Below are positions 11,980 to 30,019 of a DNA stretch of 64,000 bases, one piece after another. Where the stretch lies: positions 1-64,000 of the forward strand of contig CAUYLG010065568.1 of NCBI GenBank assembly GCA_963573385.1, given 5' to 3'. How positions within the stretch are numbered: position 1 is the stretch's first letter; every line of letters starts with the position of its first letter. The position numbers and the translations under genes were made by a program. A model generated the notes under the pieces. That model saw nothing but the letters and a program-made list of their open reading frames with translations. It was not told the DNA's origin and ran no database searches. This DNA comes from Cacajao melanocephalus. Taxonomy: Eukaryota; Chordata; Mammalia; Primates; Pitheciidae.

Positions 11980-12360
11980 TCCTTCCTAGCAACTCTCTCT
12001 GCTGGGTGTGGCTACAAGATGTGAGTGGAAGTTCTGTGTGGGACCTCCATATGTGTCCTTGAGGGGCGGAACCAAGCCCTCTCCTCCCCTTTCCTCTTTC
12101 CTGCTGGCTGGACCAGGGCCCACATGATGGGGAAAGCTGGAGCAGCCATCTTGGTCCACAGGCAGAAGTCCCACGTGGAGATCAGTAGAGAAGTCACATC
12201 GAAGAAGCCAGACCCCCTGACAACTTGGGAAGCGGAGATGCCACACCAGCTCCAGTGCTTCTACTACAGAGAAATACATGGCCGTCTTGACTAAGCCACA
12301 GCTATTTTGGGTGTCCCTGTTATAGCAGCCAAATCTGTACTCACATACCATCTCACAGGG
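11980..12360 (+). repeat. ancient interspersed repeat remnant, family not assigned
   Basis: Segments such as 'gctggagcagccatcttgg' and 'taagccacagctattttgggtgtccctgttatagcagcc' are hallmarks of an old mammalian repeat (LTR-like). I cannot name the family. Confidence 0.4.
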
Positions 12361-12460
12361 TTTTTGTAAAGATTTAGAGAGAAAATGTATGTAAAACAAA
12401 TACACTGTATGTGTCCAATATGATTATTATTAGGTGTGGGATCATGCTACCATTCCCCTT

Positions 12461-13680
<1,220 letters not shown>

Positions 13681-13684
13681 TAAA

Positions 13685-13860
13685 AACTTCTAAAGACCAA
13701 ATTCCTTGATTAGCCTCAAAGGCCCCATGTGATCTGTCTCCTTCTCCTGCTTTCCTTGCCTATCTTTGCCCTTCCCTCCAGCTCACTGGCATTCTCTGGG
13801 TTTCTGAACTAGCCAGGCTTATTCCTATCTCATGACTGAGGTACACTTTACCCTCCACCT
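13685..13860 (+). mobile_element. L2 LINE fragment
   Basis: L2 pattern 'ccaaattccttgattagcctcaaaggcccc', 'tgatctgtctcc', 'ttccctccagctcactggcattctctgg', up to 'accctccacctggaac'. It is cut by the next DNA transposon. Confidence 0.65.
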
Positions 13861-13865
13861 GGAAC

Positions 13866-14062
13866 ACGGGTTGGCAAACTATGGCCCACAGGCCGAATCC
13901 AAACTTGTATTTGTTAGGGAAAGTTTTGTTCTAACACAGTCCATTCATTTACATATGGCTCCTTTCCCCGGTAACAACAGAGCTGAGTTAAGGAATTGCA
14001 ACAAGGACCATCTGGCCCACAAAGCCTAATGTATTTACTATCTGGCCCTTTGTAGAAAAAGC
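13866..14062 (+). mobile_element. non-autonomous DNA transposon fossil
   Basis: It starts GGGTTGGCAAACTATGGCCC and contains 'catttacatatggct' and 'atctggccctttgtagaaaaagct', the two ends of a common mammalian MER-type inverted-repeat element. The right terminus is cut off by an Alu. I do not assign the exact family. Confidence 0.65.
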
Positions 14063-14064
14063 TG

Positions 14065-14292
14065 GGGCCAGGTGCAGTGGCTCACGCCTGTAATCCCAGC
14101 ACTTTGGGAAGCCGTGGTGGGAGGATCACTTGAGACCAGGAGTTCAAGATCAGCCTGGCCGACATGGTAAAACTCTGTCTCTACTAAAAGATACAAAAAT
14201 TAGTATCAAAAATGAGTCCGAGATTGCACCACTGCACTCCAGCCTGGATGACAGAGTGAGACTCCATCTCAAAAAAAAAAAAAAAAAAAAAA
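14065..14292 (+). mobile_element. Alu with internal deletion
   Basis: A sense Alu missing part of its right arm: it jumps from 'acaaaaattagtatcaaaaatgag' to 'gagattgcaccactgc'. The A tail ends about 58 bases from the IQCD splice donor. Confidence 0.9.
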
Positions 14293-14350
14293 GATTTGGG
14301 CCAGTCAGTGTGGCTCCTCCTGCAGTTTCAGCAGTACTGTGAAACAATAC

Positions 14351-15079
14351 CTCTGCGTGTCTGTCCTTCATCCTCTCCGCCAACTCATTTTCAAGAGTAT
14401 CGATAATTTGTTGGTTCATACTATTCTGTTTACTGATATCCTGTATGAACTGGGCTTTGTCCCTCGCTTCCATGGGACTAGTGAGGAGTTTTTCAAACAG
14501 GAAACCACGGAGCTCATTCAGGCTGTCAATCAAACTCTGGGCTTCTGCACTTCTGCCCTGCATCTGCATCTGCAGGAAACTGGCAGCTTGAGGGTTGCTG
14601 AGCAAGAGTCTCAGGACATTCTTGGTGGAGTCTTTGATCTGCTGCCTAAGTGGAGGGAGGCTGGATTTCTGCAGCTCTATTGACAGGCGGCGGTCTCTGA
14701 ACCACCCTTCCTCCTTAGCCTCGTCCTGCTCCTGCAGCTGCCTTTCCTTCTCCTTTAGGCACCTGACGTTTTCCAGGAGGACCTGGCAGAGGTCCTCGTG
14801 CTCTCTCACTGCCCTCATGATGTCCTCCCCCAGCATCCCTTCCACATCCCCTCGATTGGATGCCACATACGACAGCAGGGTCACCAGCTCCACCTTGTAG
14901 ATCGCCTCATCCAGGACGGACATGATCCTTTTGGCCTCAATGGTGGTGAGTTTGGTCTTAGAGGGGACCAAGGGTTTTAGTGAGTCAGCTGGCCTTTTAG
15001 ATGGGTCTGTCTTTGGCCCTATTCTGTTGATGGTGGGGACCTGGTACAAAGGCGCCATGGCGAGAATGTCTAAAGCCAT
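14351..15079 (-). CDS. IQCD: IQCD/DRC10 first coding exon (N-terminal 243 residues)
   Basis: The start codon at 15079-15077 has a good Kozak context (G at -3, G at +4). The product begins [20 protein letters not shown] and contains mostly helical, charged sequence ending [12 protein letters not shown]. It is the N-terminal part of the DRC10 coiled coil that helps hold the nexin link to axonemal doublets. The donor is GAG|GTATTG (14350-14345), phase 0. The four coding exons total 1338 bases, 445 residues plus stop, against 449 in human as I remember it. Reading past the donor enters an antisense Alu and adds about 66 non-family residues, so intron retention would make a different tail. There is no frameshift or stop in the exon. 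Confidence 0.95.
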
Positions 15080-15172
15080 CTCGTGGGCAGCCCTCTGCGC
15101 CTCTGCACGTCCTCAGAGACGGAGACTTCGGTAGACTATTTGGGTCTCGTGCATTTATTGTCTCTGGCCATC
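15080..15172 (-). other. IQCD: IQCD 5' UTR part of the first coding exon
   Basis: The exon begins at 15172 after a strong acceptor (CTTCCTTTTGCAG on the - strand). This gives 93 bases of leader before the IQCD start codon. The exon that precedes it is inferred to lie at the promoter near 36107. Confidence 0.75.
15136..15171 (-). CDS. upstream ORF in the IQCD leader (11 codons)
   Basis: An ATG starts one base after the exon border and reads MARDNKCTRPK then TAG, ending 56 bases before the IQCD ATG. It is in a different frame. If the leader is spliced as inferred, every IQCD mRNA carries it. Its translation is not shown. Confidence 0.45.
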   Translation of the reverse strand: MARDNKCTRPK

Positions 15173-15840
15173 CTGCAAAAGGAAGACATAGACGTTAGTG
15201 GTGCTGACATCTGTGTGGTTAGCGTGGCTGCAGAAACCACAGCTGTTGACACGGAGAGTTCATCTTAGGTCCTCTGTCGCTTTTACACAGAACCTTTCAC
15301 TGAAAGCAGCTTTCGGCCTTGTGAGGGTGTTAGGGCCACAAGGGCAGGAAGACCAAGCGTGGAGGTGCCTCAGGCACATGCGCCAGGCAGGGACCACCAG
15401 GACGATAGACACCATTCTAAGGATTTAAAACCAGAGCCTGGTTGTGTCAGTGATGGGAGAGTTGAGAGGTCAACCCGGGGAAGATAAAGCCATTCACAAT
15501 TGTCAATGGCGGGAAGCTGCCACATGAATAGGTGGTGAGCCTGGGGCCCAAGGTCACCCAGGGGAAGCTTGAGCCACAGCCATCAGTTCCCAGAGGAGCT
15601 AGAGACATTGCCAGAAATGCAAGTCAAAGAAGGGAGGCTGTGGGGGAGGAGAAATACCCTGGTTCCTCTCTTTCTCCTGCCCTTGGCCAAAACCAGCAGG
15701 AAACCAACTGATGAGGGAGTCTGGGCGATGGAACCGCAGGCATCAGCCTATGAGCAGGACAGGGACAGGGAAAAATCGGTGTAAGACTAATAGGACTAGG
15801 ACCGGCACATACGTTTTCACTGATTTTGAAGTTGGTTTCC
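15173..15840. other. IQCD: start of the 21-kb IQCD intron 1, unique part
   Basis: No repeat or exon recognised in this stretch. Confidence 0.4.
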
Positions 15841-16133
15841 TTTTTTTTTTTGAGACAGAGTCTTGCTCCATCACCCAGGCTGGAGTGCAGTGGTGTGATC
15901 TAGGCTCTCTGCAACCTCCGCCTCCTGGGTTCAAGTGATTTTCCTACCTCAGCCTCCTGAGCAACTGGGATTACAGGCATGCGCCACCACACCCAACTAA
16001 TTTTTGTATTTTTAGTAGAGACAGGGTTTTGCCATGTTGGTGAGGCTGGTCTCAAACTCCTGACCTCAAGTGATCTACCTGCCTTTGCCTCCCAAAGTGC
16101 TGAGATTACAGGCCTGAGCCACCACATCTGGCC
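15841..16133 (-). mobile_element. Alu, antisense
   Basis: A full-length reverse Alu, T-run to 'accacatctggcc'. Confidence 0.92.
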
Positions 16134-16194
16134 AATTTTAAGTATTGATTTTAAAAATTTGCAGGGTGGTTGGTGGTGAAATAACTTCAAAATA

Positions 16195-16760
16195 CAATTT
16201 AAAAACTTTCACTAAATGCAATGTTGTATTCTGGGTTGGATTCTGGAGTGGAAAAAGGACATTAGTGGAACAACTAAAGAAATCCGAATCCAAACTGAGT
16301 CTAAAGTTTAGTTAATAGCATTGTACCAACGTTAATTCTGTAGGTGCTGTTACCCTGGCTGGAGTGCAGTGGTGTGATCATGGCTCACTCCAGCCCTGAC
16401 CTCCTGGGCTCAAGTGATCCTCCTGTCTCAGCCTCTCAAGTACCTAGGACTACAGGTGCTCGATCCCTGGCTAACTTCTTAACTTCTTGTAGAGATGAGC
16501 TCCACTATGTTGCCCAGGCTGATCTTGAACTCCGAGGCTCAAGCAGTCCTCCCACCTCAGCCTCCCACTGTCGGGATTACAGACATGAGCCACCGCGCTG
16601 GGCCTAATTTTGTGGTTTTGACAAACATATCGAGGTTATCTAAGATGTTAACATTAGGGGGAGCTGAATGGAGGGCATATGGGCACTCTCTGCACTATCT
16701 TTGCAACTTTTCTATAAATCTACAATTATTACAAAGTAAAAAGCTAGTTAAAAGACTGTT
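16195..16760 (+). mobile_element. L1M 3' UTR split by an Alu
   Basis: L1 3' end pieces at 16195-16346 ('ggacattagtggaacaact', 'gcattgtaccaacgttaattc') and 16605-16760 ('gggcactctctgcactatctttgcaacttttctataaatc', 'aaagtaaaaag'). An antisense Alu (16347-16604) interrupts them. Confidence 0.75.
16347..16604 (-). mobile_element. Alu, antisense, inside L1
   Basis: A reverse Alu lacking its usual T-run, inserted in the L1 3' UTR. Confidence 0.85.
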
Positions 16761-16763
16761 TCA

Positions 16764-17064
16764 GGCCAGGTGTGGTAGCTCATGCCTGTAATCACAGCAC
16801 TTTGGGAGGCTGAGGCAGGTGGATCACCTGAGATCAGGAGTTCAAGACGAGCCTGGCCAACATGGTGAAACTCCATCTCTACTAAAACTACAAAAGAATT
16901 AGCCGGGCATGGTGGTGTGTACCTGTAATCCCAGTTACTCAGGAGGCTGAGGCATGAGAGTCGCTTGGACCCAGGAGGCAGAGGTTACAGTAAGCTAAGT
17001 TTGCTTCACTGTACTCCAGCCTGGGCAAAAGAGTGAGACACTGTTTCAAAATAAATAAGTAAAA
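16764..17064 (+). mobile_element. Alu
   Basis: A full sense Alu with an 'aaataaataagtaaa' tail, inserted at the L1 A-tail. Confidence 0.9.
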
Positions 17065-17117
17065 GACTGTTTTAGAAACATCTATAGGGCAATCAGAGAT
17101 CAGTAATTTATATTGCT

Positions 17118-17325
17118 TTCATAGTACAATGGTTAAAAGTACTAGCTTTGCACGGCCGCACTTGGGTTCAAATCCTTGCTGGGGGTCTCTGGGCTGGTCA
17201 TTTAATCCTCCAGAGCTTGGACTTCCTCAGCTGTAAAACAGGAGTCCTCAGGATCAATGAGAAGCTTCCAGCACAGAGCCCACACGCTGTAAATGCTCAA
17301 TAAATAACTAACAGCATTAACCCAG
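17118..17325 (+). mobile_element. MIR SINE
   Basis: A nearly complete MIR: 'tacaatggttaaaagtac', 'cttgggttcaaatccttgctg', 'cagctgtaaaacaggag', 'taaatgctcaataaataac'. Confidence 0.85.
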
Positions 17326-17392
17326 GAAAACGAAAATGTCAAGCCCAGGACTTTAGTGATTTCTGATGCAACCATTGAACACCTCCTGCCTT

Positions 17393-17525
17393 GGCCAGGC
17401 ATAGTGGCTCACACCTGTAATCCCAGCAATTTGAGAGGCTTAGGTGGGAAGATCGCTTGAGCCCAGGAGTTCAAGACAGCCTGGGCAACATAGCAAGGCC
17501 CCATCTCAAAAAAAAAAAAAAAAAA
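17393..17525 (+). mobile_element. Alu left monomer (FLAM-like)
   Basis: A single left-arm monomer with its own A tail, as in FLAM or a deleted Alu. Confidence 0.85.
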
Positions 17526-17674
17526 TACACCTACTGCTCAGGATGTCTGCCCACCGCTCAACACCATGTCTCCGATGGACATACCCATAACATCCCCATC
17601 CCTCACTCTGATTCTTCTTCATCTCTATTCCCTTGTCCTGTTTGTTCTGCAGGTTAAGTATCACCATTTCACAT

Positions 17675-17775
17675 CCCTATACGGACCTGTTTATTTGTTT
17701 ATGGTCTATCTTTCTCCCTCTCCTAAGAAGTAAGCACCAATGAAGGCTGTAAGTTACTACTTACAGGTTACCTGT
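17675..17775 (+). mobile_element. L2 LINE 3' fragment
   Basis: 'cctgtttatttgtttatggtctatctttctccctctcc' followed by 'gtaagcaccaatgaaggc' resembles the L2 3' end. Weak match. Confidence 0.4.
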
Positions 17776-18026
17776 GCCACTTTTATTTTCATACTGTCTG
17801 TAGATGTGAGAAGCGTTTTGAAGAAAGAATCATTAGGACTTGATGAGTGAAAGAGTTTTGAGTCTGGGTGACTGGTAGAGAATGATGTGGCCCTTAAGAA
17901 GCTATGGCAGAAATTGGGAGAGGAATTTTGGAGGGGAGGACAAAGAGCTCACTTTTCAACTCATGGAGCTCTGGCTGCCATATTGCAGAGGACAATCGTG
18001 TCTTGGCCTTCCCATGATCCATTTCC

Positions 18027-18234
18027 TCTTTTTTATTTTTGACCCAGAGCCTCACTCTGTCTCCCAGGCTGGAGTGCAGTGGCATGATTGTGGCTCACTG
18101 CAGTCTCAACTTCTTGGGCTCAAGTAGTCCTCCTACCTCATGCTCCTGAGTAGCTGGGACTACAGGCACGTGCCACCAAGCTCAGCTAATTATTTTATTT
18201 TTATTTTTGTAGACTATTGCTATGTTGCCCAGGA
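18027..18234 (-). mobile_element. Alu, antisense, truncated
   Basis: A reverse Alu that stops after 'tgctatgttgcccagg', missing the Alu 5' end. Confidence 0.88.
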
Positions 18235-18413
18235 GAAGGAAGTGATATTTGAAGCTATAGAAGATGTCTTCAACTGACCAGACCAAAGAGCAAACCAAGA
18301 GAATGGCAGGGAATCAAAGCAGCACCTAGAGTGGTAAGAACGAAGAGGAAAGGCAGGCCAGATCAGATGCTAAGGGCGTTTAGTTCCTTGGCAAGCAAAA
18401 TGTATTCAAAATC

Positions 18414-18591
<178 letters not shown>

Positions 18592-18630
18592 CAGAAGCTT
18601 CTTTGGGAGCAGAGGACAGAATTATCTTCA

Positions 18631-20170
<1,540 letters not shown>

Positions 20171-20174
20171 CTCT

Positions 20175-20335
20175 CTCTCTATTTTTAATTTACTTTGATT
20201 TAGGTTCAGGGGTACACGTGCAGGTTTGTTATGTAGGTAAATTGCATGTCACGGGGGCTTGGTATACAGATTATTTCATCACCCAGGTAAAAAGCATAGT
20301 ATCTGATAGGTAGTTTTTCCATCCTCATCCGGGTC
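20175..20335 (-). mobile_element. L1 3' end fragment, antisense
   Basis: 'aggttcaggggtacacgtgcaggtttgttatgtag' and 'tacagattatttcatcacccaggtaa' are antisense L1 3' sequence. Confidence 0.75.
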
Positions 20336-20364
20336 TCATTTGAAGGAATACCATTTTAACGTTA

Positions 20365-20555
20365 GCTAAGTTCTTGAGAACTTACTGTGTAGCAGACACC
20401 GTGCTGAATGCTACCTATAAATTAATTCTTATAGTCCTTGCAGCAACCCTATGAGGTAGGTGTTATTATTACCTCCATTTCGCAGATGAAGAAAGGGAGA
20501 CAGAGAGAGAGGTTAGATGATTCTAGTTAGTTTACAGCTAGGCCTGTGCCCCATC
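20365..20555 (-). mobile_element. MIR SINE, antisense
   Basis: 'acttactgtgtagcagacaccgtgctgaatgc', 'caaccctatgaggtaggtgttattattacctccatttcgcagatgaag' mark an antisense MIR. Confidence 0.85.
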
Positions 20556-20598
20556 AGCACTATTCTGTCCAGTCTCTTGATTTTCAGATTGACTTCTG

Positions 20599-20900
20599 GC
20601 TGGGCTCAGTGGCTTCTACCTGTAACGCCAGCACTTTAGGAGGCTGAGGTGGGTGGGTCACTTGAGGTCAGGGGTTTGAGACCAGCCTAGCCAACATGGT
20701 AAAACCCTGTCCCTACTAAACATACAAAAATTAGCCAGGCGTGGTGGTGGGCACCTGTGATCCCAACTACTGGGAAGGCTGATGCAGGAGATTGCTTGAA
20801 CCTGGGAGGTGGAGGCTGCAGTGAGCTCAGATCGCACCAGTGCACTCTAGCCTGGGTGACAGTGGGTGACTTCATATCCAAAAAAAAAAAAAAAAAAAAA
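20599..20900 (+). mobile_element. Alu
   Basis: A full sense Alu with a 20-base A tail. Confidence 0.92.
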
Positions 20901-21000
20901 GACTGACTTCTATGGTAAACATATTAGAATGAGTCTTTGCTGGTCTGGTTTCATGAACCCTATCCAACAGAGTCTAGAGAACAGATGTGTTTAAGATTCA

Positions 21001-21244
<244 letters not shown>

Positions 21245-22012
21245 CTATAGATTCAATCTACTTAACTACAAATTCATATATTTTTTCTCATATTTGGTGT
21301 TGTAACTACATATGTATATAATTAATAACAATGAATATACGTGTGTATGTGTTTCACAATTGAGCTGTATTTTATAAACATACTCGTCCACCAGCATGTA
21401 CATACATGTACATATATCAAGGCCTCAGTTGCAATGCTGAGACAGAATGAGGAAGGCAGGAACATTTCCGGAACTGTGATGGGGGTGAGAGTCATCACTG
21501 TCAGCGTCTTAGGAGATGACAGAGTGGAGGAGGTTCATGGAAGAAGAAAGATTGGCAGGATCTGGTAAGGAGGACGTAGGGAAGTGGTAAGAACTGGGGA
21601 CTTGGTTGGTTTGATACTGGGTGGGAAGATGAAACAAGAAGGCCTTTAAAAATAATACTGAGAGACCATAAAACTCTTAGAAGAAAACACAGGGGTAACA
21701 CTGCATGTGTAAATCTTCATGACCTTGGATTTGGCAATAGATTCTTAGATGTGAAACCAAAAGGATGAGCAATAAAAGAAAAAAGTAGATAAACTCAACT
21801 TTAAAAGGGAAAACTTATTAAAGGATGTTATCAAGAAAGCTAAAAGACAACCCATGGAATAGCAGAAAATACTTGCAAATCACATATCTGATAAGGTTTT
21901 GATATCTAGAATATGAAAAAAAACAAAACAAAACAACCCACAAAACTCCTAAACCTTAACAAGGAAGGCAAGCAACCCAATTAAAAAGCGGATAAAGAAC
22001 TTGAATAGAGGG

Positions 22013-22304
22013 CTGGGTGCAGTGGCTCAGGCCTGTAATCCTAGCACTTTGGGAGGCTGAGGTGGGAGGATTGCTTGAACCAGGAGTTCAAGACCAGTCT
22101 GGGCAACATAGAAAGACCCCATCTCTAAAGAAACAAAATAATTTAGCCAGGAAAGGTGGCACACACCTGTAGTCCCAGCTTCTTGGGAGGCTAAGGCAGG
22201 AGAATCACTTGAGCTCAGAAGTTCAAGGTTATAGTGAACTATGATTGCTCCACTGCACTCTAGCCTGGGTGACAGAGTGAAACCCTGCTAAAAATAAAAT
22301 TAAA
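22013..22304 (+). mobile_element. Alu inside L1
   Basis: A sense Alu flanked by 'acttgaataga' on both sides, the duplicated target inside L1 ORF2. Confidence 0.92.
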
Positions 22305-22925
22305 AAAAAACTTGAATAGACATTTCTCCAATATACAAATGGCCAGTTAACACAGGAAAAGATGCTCATCTCCATTAGTCACTAGAGAAATGCAAATTAA
22401 AACCACAGTGAGAGCACACTCCATACCTAATAGATAACTGTAATTTTTTAAAAGGTGAAAATAACCAGTGTTGATAAGAACGTGTTTAAATTGGAACCTT
22501 CATATATACATAGGGTAGACATGTAAAATGGTGCAGCTGCTGTAGAAAAGAGTTTTGTGGTTCCTCAAAAAGTTAACACGGGTATATACTCCAAAGAATT
22601 GAAAACAGGGACTCAAACAGATACTTGGAGGCCAGCAGTCACTGCAGCACTATTCACAAAAGCCAAAAGGAGGAAAATAAAGTGTCCATCACAGAGGAAT
22701 GGATGAACAAAATGTTGTATATTCATAAAATGAAATATTATTCAGCCATAAAAAAGAATGAAGGAGTGATATATGCCACAACATGGACGAACCTTGGAAA
22801 CATCATTCTCAGAGAAAACAAGTGAGCCCCAAAAGGACAAATCATAAGTGTGATTCCGCTTATATAAAACAGGCAAAATTCAGTGCCATGAGACAGGGCA
22901 AGAAACAAAAAACACCAGCCAAATT

Positions 22926-23073
22926 AGGCCAGGTGTGGTAACTCACACCTGTAACCCTAGCAATTCGGGAGACCCCGGCTGGAGGATTGCATGAGGCCAG
23001 GAGTCTGAGACCAGCTGGGCAGCAGAGCAAGACCTTATCTCTACAATCAATCAATCAATCAATCAATCATTAA
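22926..23073 (+). mobile_element. Alu monomer with an (AATC)n tail
   Basis: A half-length diverged Alu whose tail has become six AATC repeats (23044-23069). It lies inside the L1 3' end. Confidence 0.8.
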
Positions 23074-23270
23074 AACAGGCAAATTCATAGACATAGTAAG
23101 TAGATTGGAGGTTGCCAGGGGATTGGGGATGGGTGATGGAATTATTGTTTAATGAGTACAGAGTTTCTGTTTGGAGTGATAAGAAAGTTTAGAAAATAGT
23201 CATCATGGTTGCACAACACTACATGGAATTAATGCCACTGAATTACACACTAAAAATGATTGAAATGGCA

Positions 23271-24068
<798 letters not shown>

Positions 24069-24279
24069 AATAAAAAAAAATTTTAATCACAAAAAATACT
24101 ATAAGAAATGATACGCCCCCACCCCTATTTGAAATAAATCATTCTAATTTGAAAGCAACAGAAAACAAATAATGTTGAGGGGCCTTTCTGGCTGTGGTAT
24201 CTTCCATATATTATTTTGTTTCTCTTTGTTACTCAAATTTTAGCCTTTGTGCTGCTAGAGGGAGTATAGTTATCCATTT

Positions 24280-24356
24280 TAATACTAAAAACACCCTATG
24301 GGGTGGGTATTATTCATCCCAATTTTACAGGTAAGGAAACTGAATTTCTTAAAGGT
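24280..24356 (-). mobile_element. MIR fragment, antisense
   Basis: 'ggggtgggtattattcatcccaattttacaggtaaggaaactga' is an antisense MIR core, cut by the next Alu. Confidence 0.7.
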
Positions 24357-24358
24357 GA

Positions 24359-24660
24359 TTTTTTTTTTTAATTTTGAGACAGGGTCTCGCTCTGTTGCCC
24401 AGGCTAGAGTGCAGTAGGGTGATCAGGGCTCACTGTATTCTTAACCTCCTGAGCTCAAGTGATCCTTTCACCTCAGCCTCTCGAGTAGTTGGGACTACAG
24501 GCACACACCATCATATCCAACTAATTAAAAACAATAATTTGTAGAGATAGGGGTCTCACGATGTTGCCCAGGCTGCTCTTGAACTCCTGGGCCCACTCAA
24601 TCATCCTGCCTCAGCCCCGCAATGTTCTAGGATTGCAGGCGTAAGCCACCATGCCCAGCC
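24359..24660 (-). mobile_element. Alu, antisense
   Basis: A reverse Alu from a T-run to 'caccatgcccagcc', diverged. Confidence 0.9.
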
Positions 24661-24689
24661 TGAAATCTCTATGGGAGAGTGATTTCTGA

Positions 24690-25256
24690 AGGTGGTTATA
24701 ACAATATTGTCTGTGACATATATTCTTTGGCAATATGACTTTGCCACTCCTCCAATAAGAAGTGGGCTATATTCCCTTCCCCTTGGACCTCAAATGGCCC
24801 CACAACCTGGTTGACATGCAGAATGCAGCAAAAGTAATGCTGTGAAATTTTAGGGCTGGTCCTGAAGACCTCTGCAGCTTCCTTCTCTCTTTACTGCTTA
24901 GAATGCTCCCTCTGGAAAGCCAGACACCACATAAGAAGTCCAACTGCCTTGAAACCACCATGCAGTGAGGAATCCCCAAACAGCCATGTAGAGAGGAAAA
25001 GGCCAAGTGGAAGAGGACTGAGGCATCAGATGTGTGAGTAAAGCCTTCTTGGACCTTCCATGCCAGCCCAGTTGCCAGATGAATGCAGCTGAGTGAGTGA
25101 CTTCAGCTGACACCACAGGAGCAGAAGAACCGCCTGGCCAAGCCCTGCCCAAATTCCTTCTAGAACCCTAAGCAAATAAAATGGTTACTATATTAAACTG
25201 CTGCATTTTAGAGTTGCTTGTTATGTAGCAGTAGATACTTAAACCATATACCTATA
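24690..25256 (+). mobile_element. MLT1-type LTR (ERVL-MaLR)
   Basis: The layout fits an old MaLR LTR: 'ggcaatatgactttgcc', 'gccatgtagagaggaaaaggcc', 'gtgagtgacttcagctgacacc', an AATAAA at 25172-25177, then 'ttgcttgttatgtagcagtagatac'. Family level (MLT1) is probable; the subfamily is unknown. Confidence 0.6.
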
Positions 25257-25467
25257 GAGTAACAGGGGCCAGAAGTAAGCCAGATCTCCCTGAGTGCAAG
25301 GCTAGGGCTCTTTCTACCTCTCTAGAGTTGGTCTACCTTTCTTTCTACTGCCACACAGTGATCATACTGGTGTCATGCTCCCTGGGGCACACCCAGGACA
25401 CCCAGGACAAGACACCGTTTGTAACAGTATCATCCCATTCTTTCCTCCTTCCTTAAGAAAGCTTATC

Positions 25468-26153
<686 letters not shown>

Positions 26154-26358
26154 ATTTTTTTTTTAGACAGGATCTCACTCTGTCACCCAGGCTGGAGTGC
26201 AGTGGTGCAATCATGGCTCATTGGAGCCTTGACCCCGTGGCTACAAATGATCCTCCCACCTCAGCCTTCTGAGTGGCTGGGACCACACACATGCACCACC
26301 ATACCCAGGTAATTTTTAAAATTTTTCATAGAGATAGCATCTCGTTATGTTGCCCAGG
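26154..26358 (-). mobile_element. Alu, antisense, truncated
   Basis: A reverse Alu ending early after 'cgttatgttgcccaggca'. Confidence 0.88.
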
Positions 26359-26554
26359 CAAGGAAATTTTATATCTGCACTGTAATTGAAAAATCTGTAT
26401 CACTTTCCTTATATAGAAGGTAACAATGTTGACATCCTGACATTATTTCCTTTTAGCTAGATATGATTACTTAGGAAACCAGAGTCGGAGACCAGAATTT
26501 CTGTTGTTAAAAATCAAGATTATCCCAAAACTCAGATAGTGGGGGGAAAAAAAG

Positions 26555-27935
<1,381 letters not shown>

Positions 27936-28340
27936 ACACCAAATCAAGGCTTTCTCACTGAAAAGAAAATTAAAAGACACCTGAAAAGGGTCTTTTGGCA
28001 CAAGCTTCTTACTGCAGGACTCAGTGTTATTTAGTGTATGTACATGTCTTCCTAAACCATGTATCATTGAACCAATAAAACCAACTAAACAAATTCTCCT
28101 TTAGTACCATCTGCCATTAAAAATTCATAGCCCATATATTCCTAGACAATTTAAATATTTCTTCACTGATTTTTAACGGTAATTGAGAGTTTGTGCCTTC
28201 CTAGCTCCATTCTTTGTATTTCCCATAGATTGACAAAGATGACTGCTCTCAGTTTAGATGTGAGAGAGCCAAGAAAGAATGACTTAGGGTGGGATATGCG
28301 TGTATGACTGGGGGTAGAGTGGCAAAGATAAGCTTTCACA
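27936..28340. other. IQCD: IQCD intron 1, unique part
   Basis: No repeat or gene recognised after the L1 fades near 27935. Confidence 0.35.
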
Positions 28341-28349
28341 TGAGATGGA

Positions 28350-28450
28350 GCACATGGAGGTTGCAGTGAGCCAAGATTGCAACACTGCACTCCAGCCTGG
28401 GTGACAGCGTGAGACTCTGTCTCAAAAAAAAAAAAAAAAGAAAAGAAAAT
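28350..28450 (+). mobile_element. Alu 3' end only
   Basis: Only 'ggaggttgcagtgagccaag' to the A tail is present, a strongly 5'-truncated Alu. Confidence 0.88.
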
Positions 28451-28618
28451 TAAAGAAATCACTGTTGAATAAATGAGATAGCAAACCCAGATTTACCAAT
28501 AGGGCTGTCTCCTCACCGGGAGATGCTGGCATAATAGATAATGTTGTTTTACAAAATATATATGTCCTGAATTGGAACCAGAAAAGAGTGTCATATTTTA
28601 ATGATAAAACTGTAGGCT

Positions 28619-29425
<807 letters not shown>

Positions 29426-29429
29426 AAAA

Positions 29430-29580
29430 CACATTTGGAATGCAATTCCAGTGTCTCACCACTTCCTGGCTGTGTGGCTTTGGGTAAGTCGATTAACCTC
29501 TCTAAGCTTTGGTGTTCTACCTATAAAATGGGGACATGGCACTGTTGTGGGAATGAAATGAAATCCTGGCTCAAAAGTCT
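29430..29580 (+). mobile_element. MIR SINE
   Basis: 'tggaatgcaattccagtgtctcaccacttcctggctgtgtggctttgggtaagtcg' then 'ataaaatggggacatgg'. Confidence 0.75.
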
Positions 29581-30015
29581 TAAGCTTTGATGACTTTTAG
29601 TACTACTTCAAAAATGATATGTTAATATCAACACTTCAATATTTCTTAAAACAGATGTACTTTTCCACAAAATAATATGGCATGTATTTTTGTGTCAAAG
29701 GCTTTATAAAGAACCAAAACAGAAGCAGCTTTTCCTCCTTTTTACTATTTCTGTTTTTAATTTTGCTGGTTTCTACATTATTCATGTTCTTCTGTTAGTG
29801 ACTGAAGAAGACTGACTTCCCTTAGATCACTCACTATTGTCCAGTCTCCCCTCCTTACCAATCAGTTCATCAGGAATTTTAACTCCTCTTTTAGTTACAG
29901 TGTTGCTTTAGAAATGTTTATTTCTGGTTATATCCAACTGTAGACAATATCACTTTGGCAGTTTCAGACAGAAGGGAGAATTTCCTAGTAGTGAATTTAA
30001 GATTATTCCACAATC
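29581..30015. other. IQCD: IQCD intron 1, AT-rich unique part
   Basis: Nothing recognised. Confidence 0.35.
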
Positions 30016-30019
30016 AACT

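Larger units (their letters stand above)
21640..23268 (+). mobile_element. old L1 3' part (ORF2 end and 3' UTR), two Alus inside
   Basis: L1 ORF2 C-terminal coding remains ('ttcttagatgtgaaacc', 'gacatttctccaatatacaaatggcc', 'atgaaatattattcagccataaaaaagaatga') and a 3' UTR ('ggaggttgccaggggattgggg', 'ccactgaattacacac'). It is full of stops. Alus interrupt it at 22013-22304 and about 22926-23073. Confidence 0.85.

Noticed and set aside
14150..14350. C-terminal extension of the first IQCD coding exon into Alu sequence
   Set aside because: It begins exactly at a GAG|GTATTG donor and reads through an Alu poly-T, while the next exons continue the family protein in frame.
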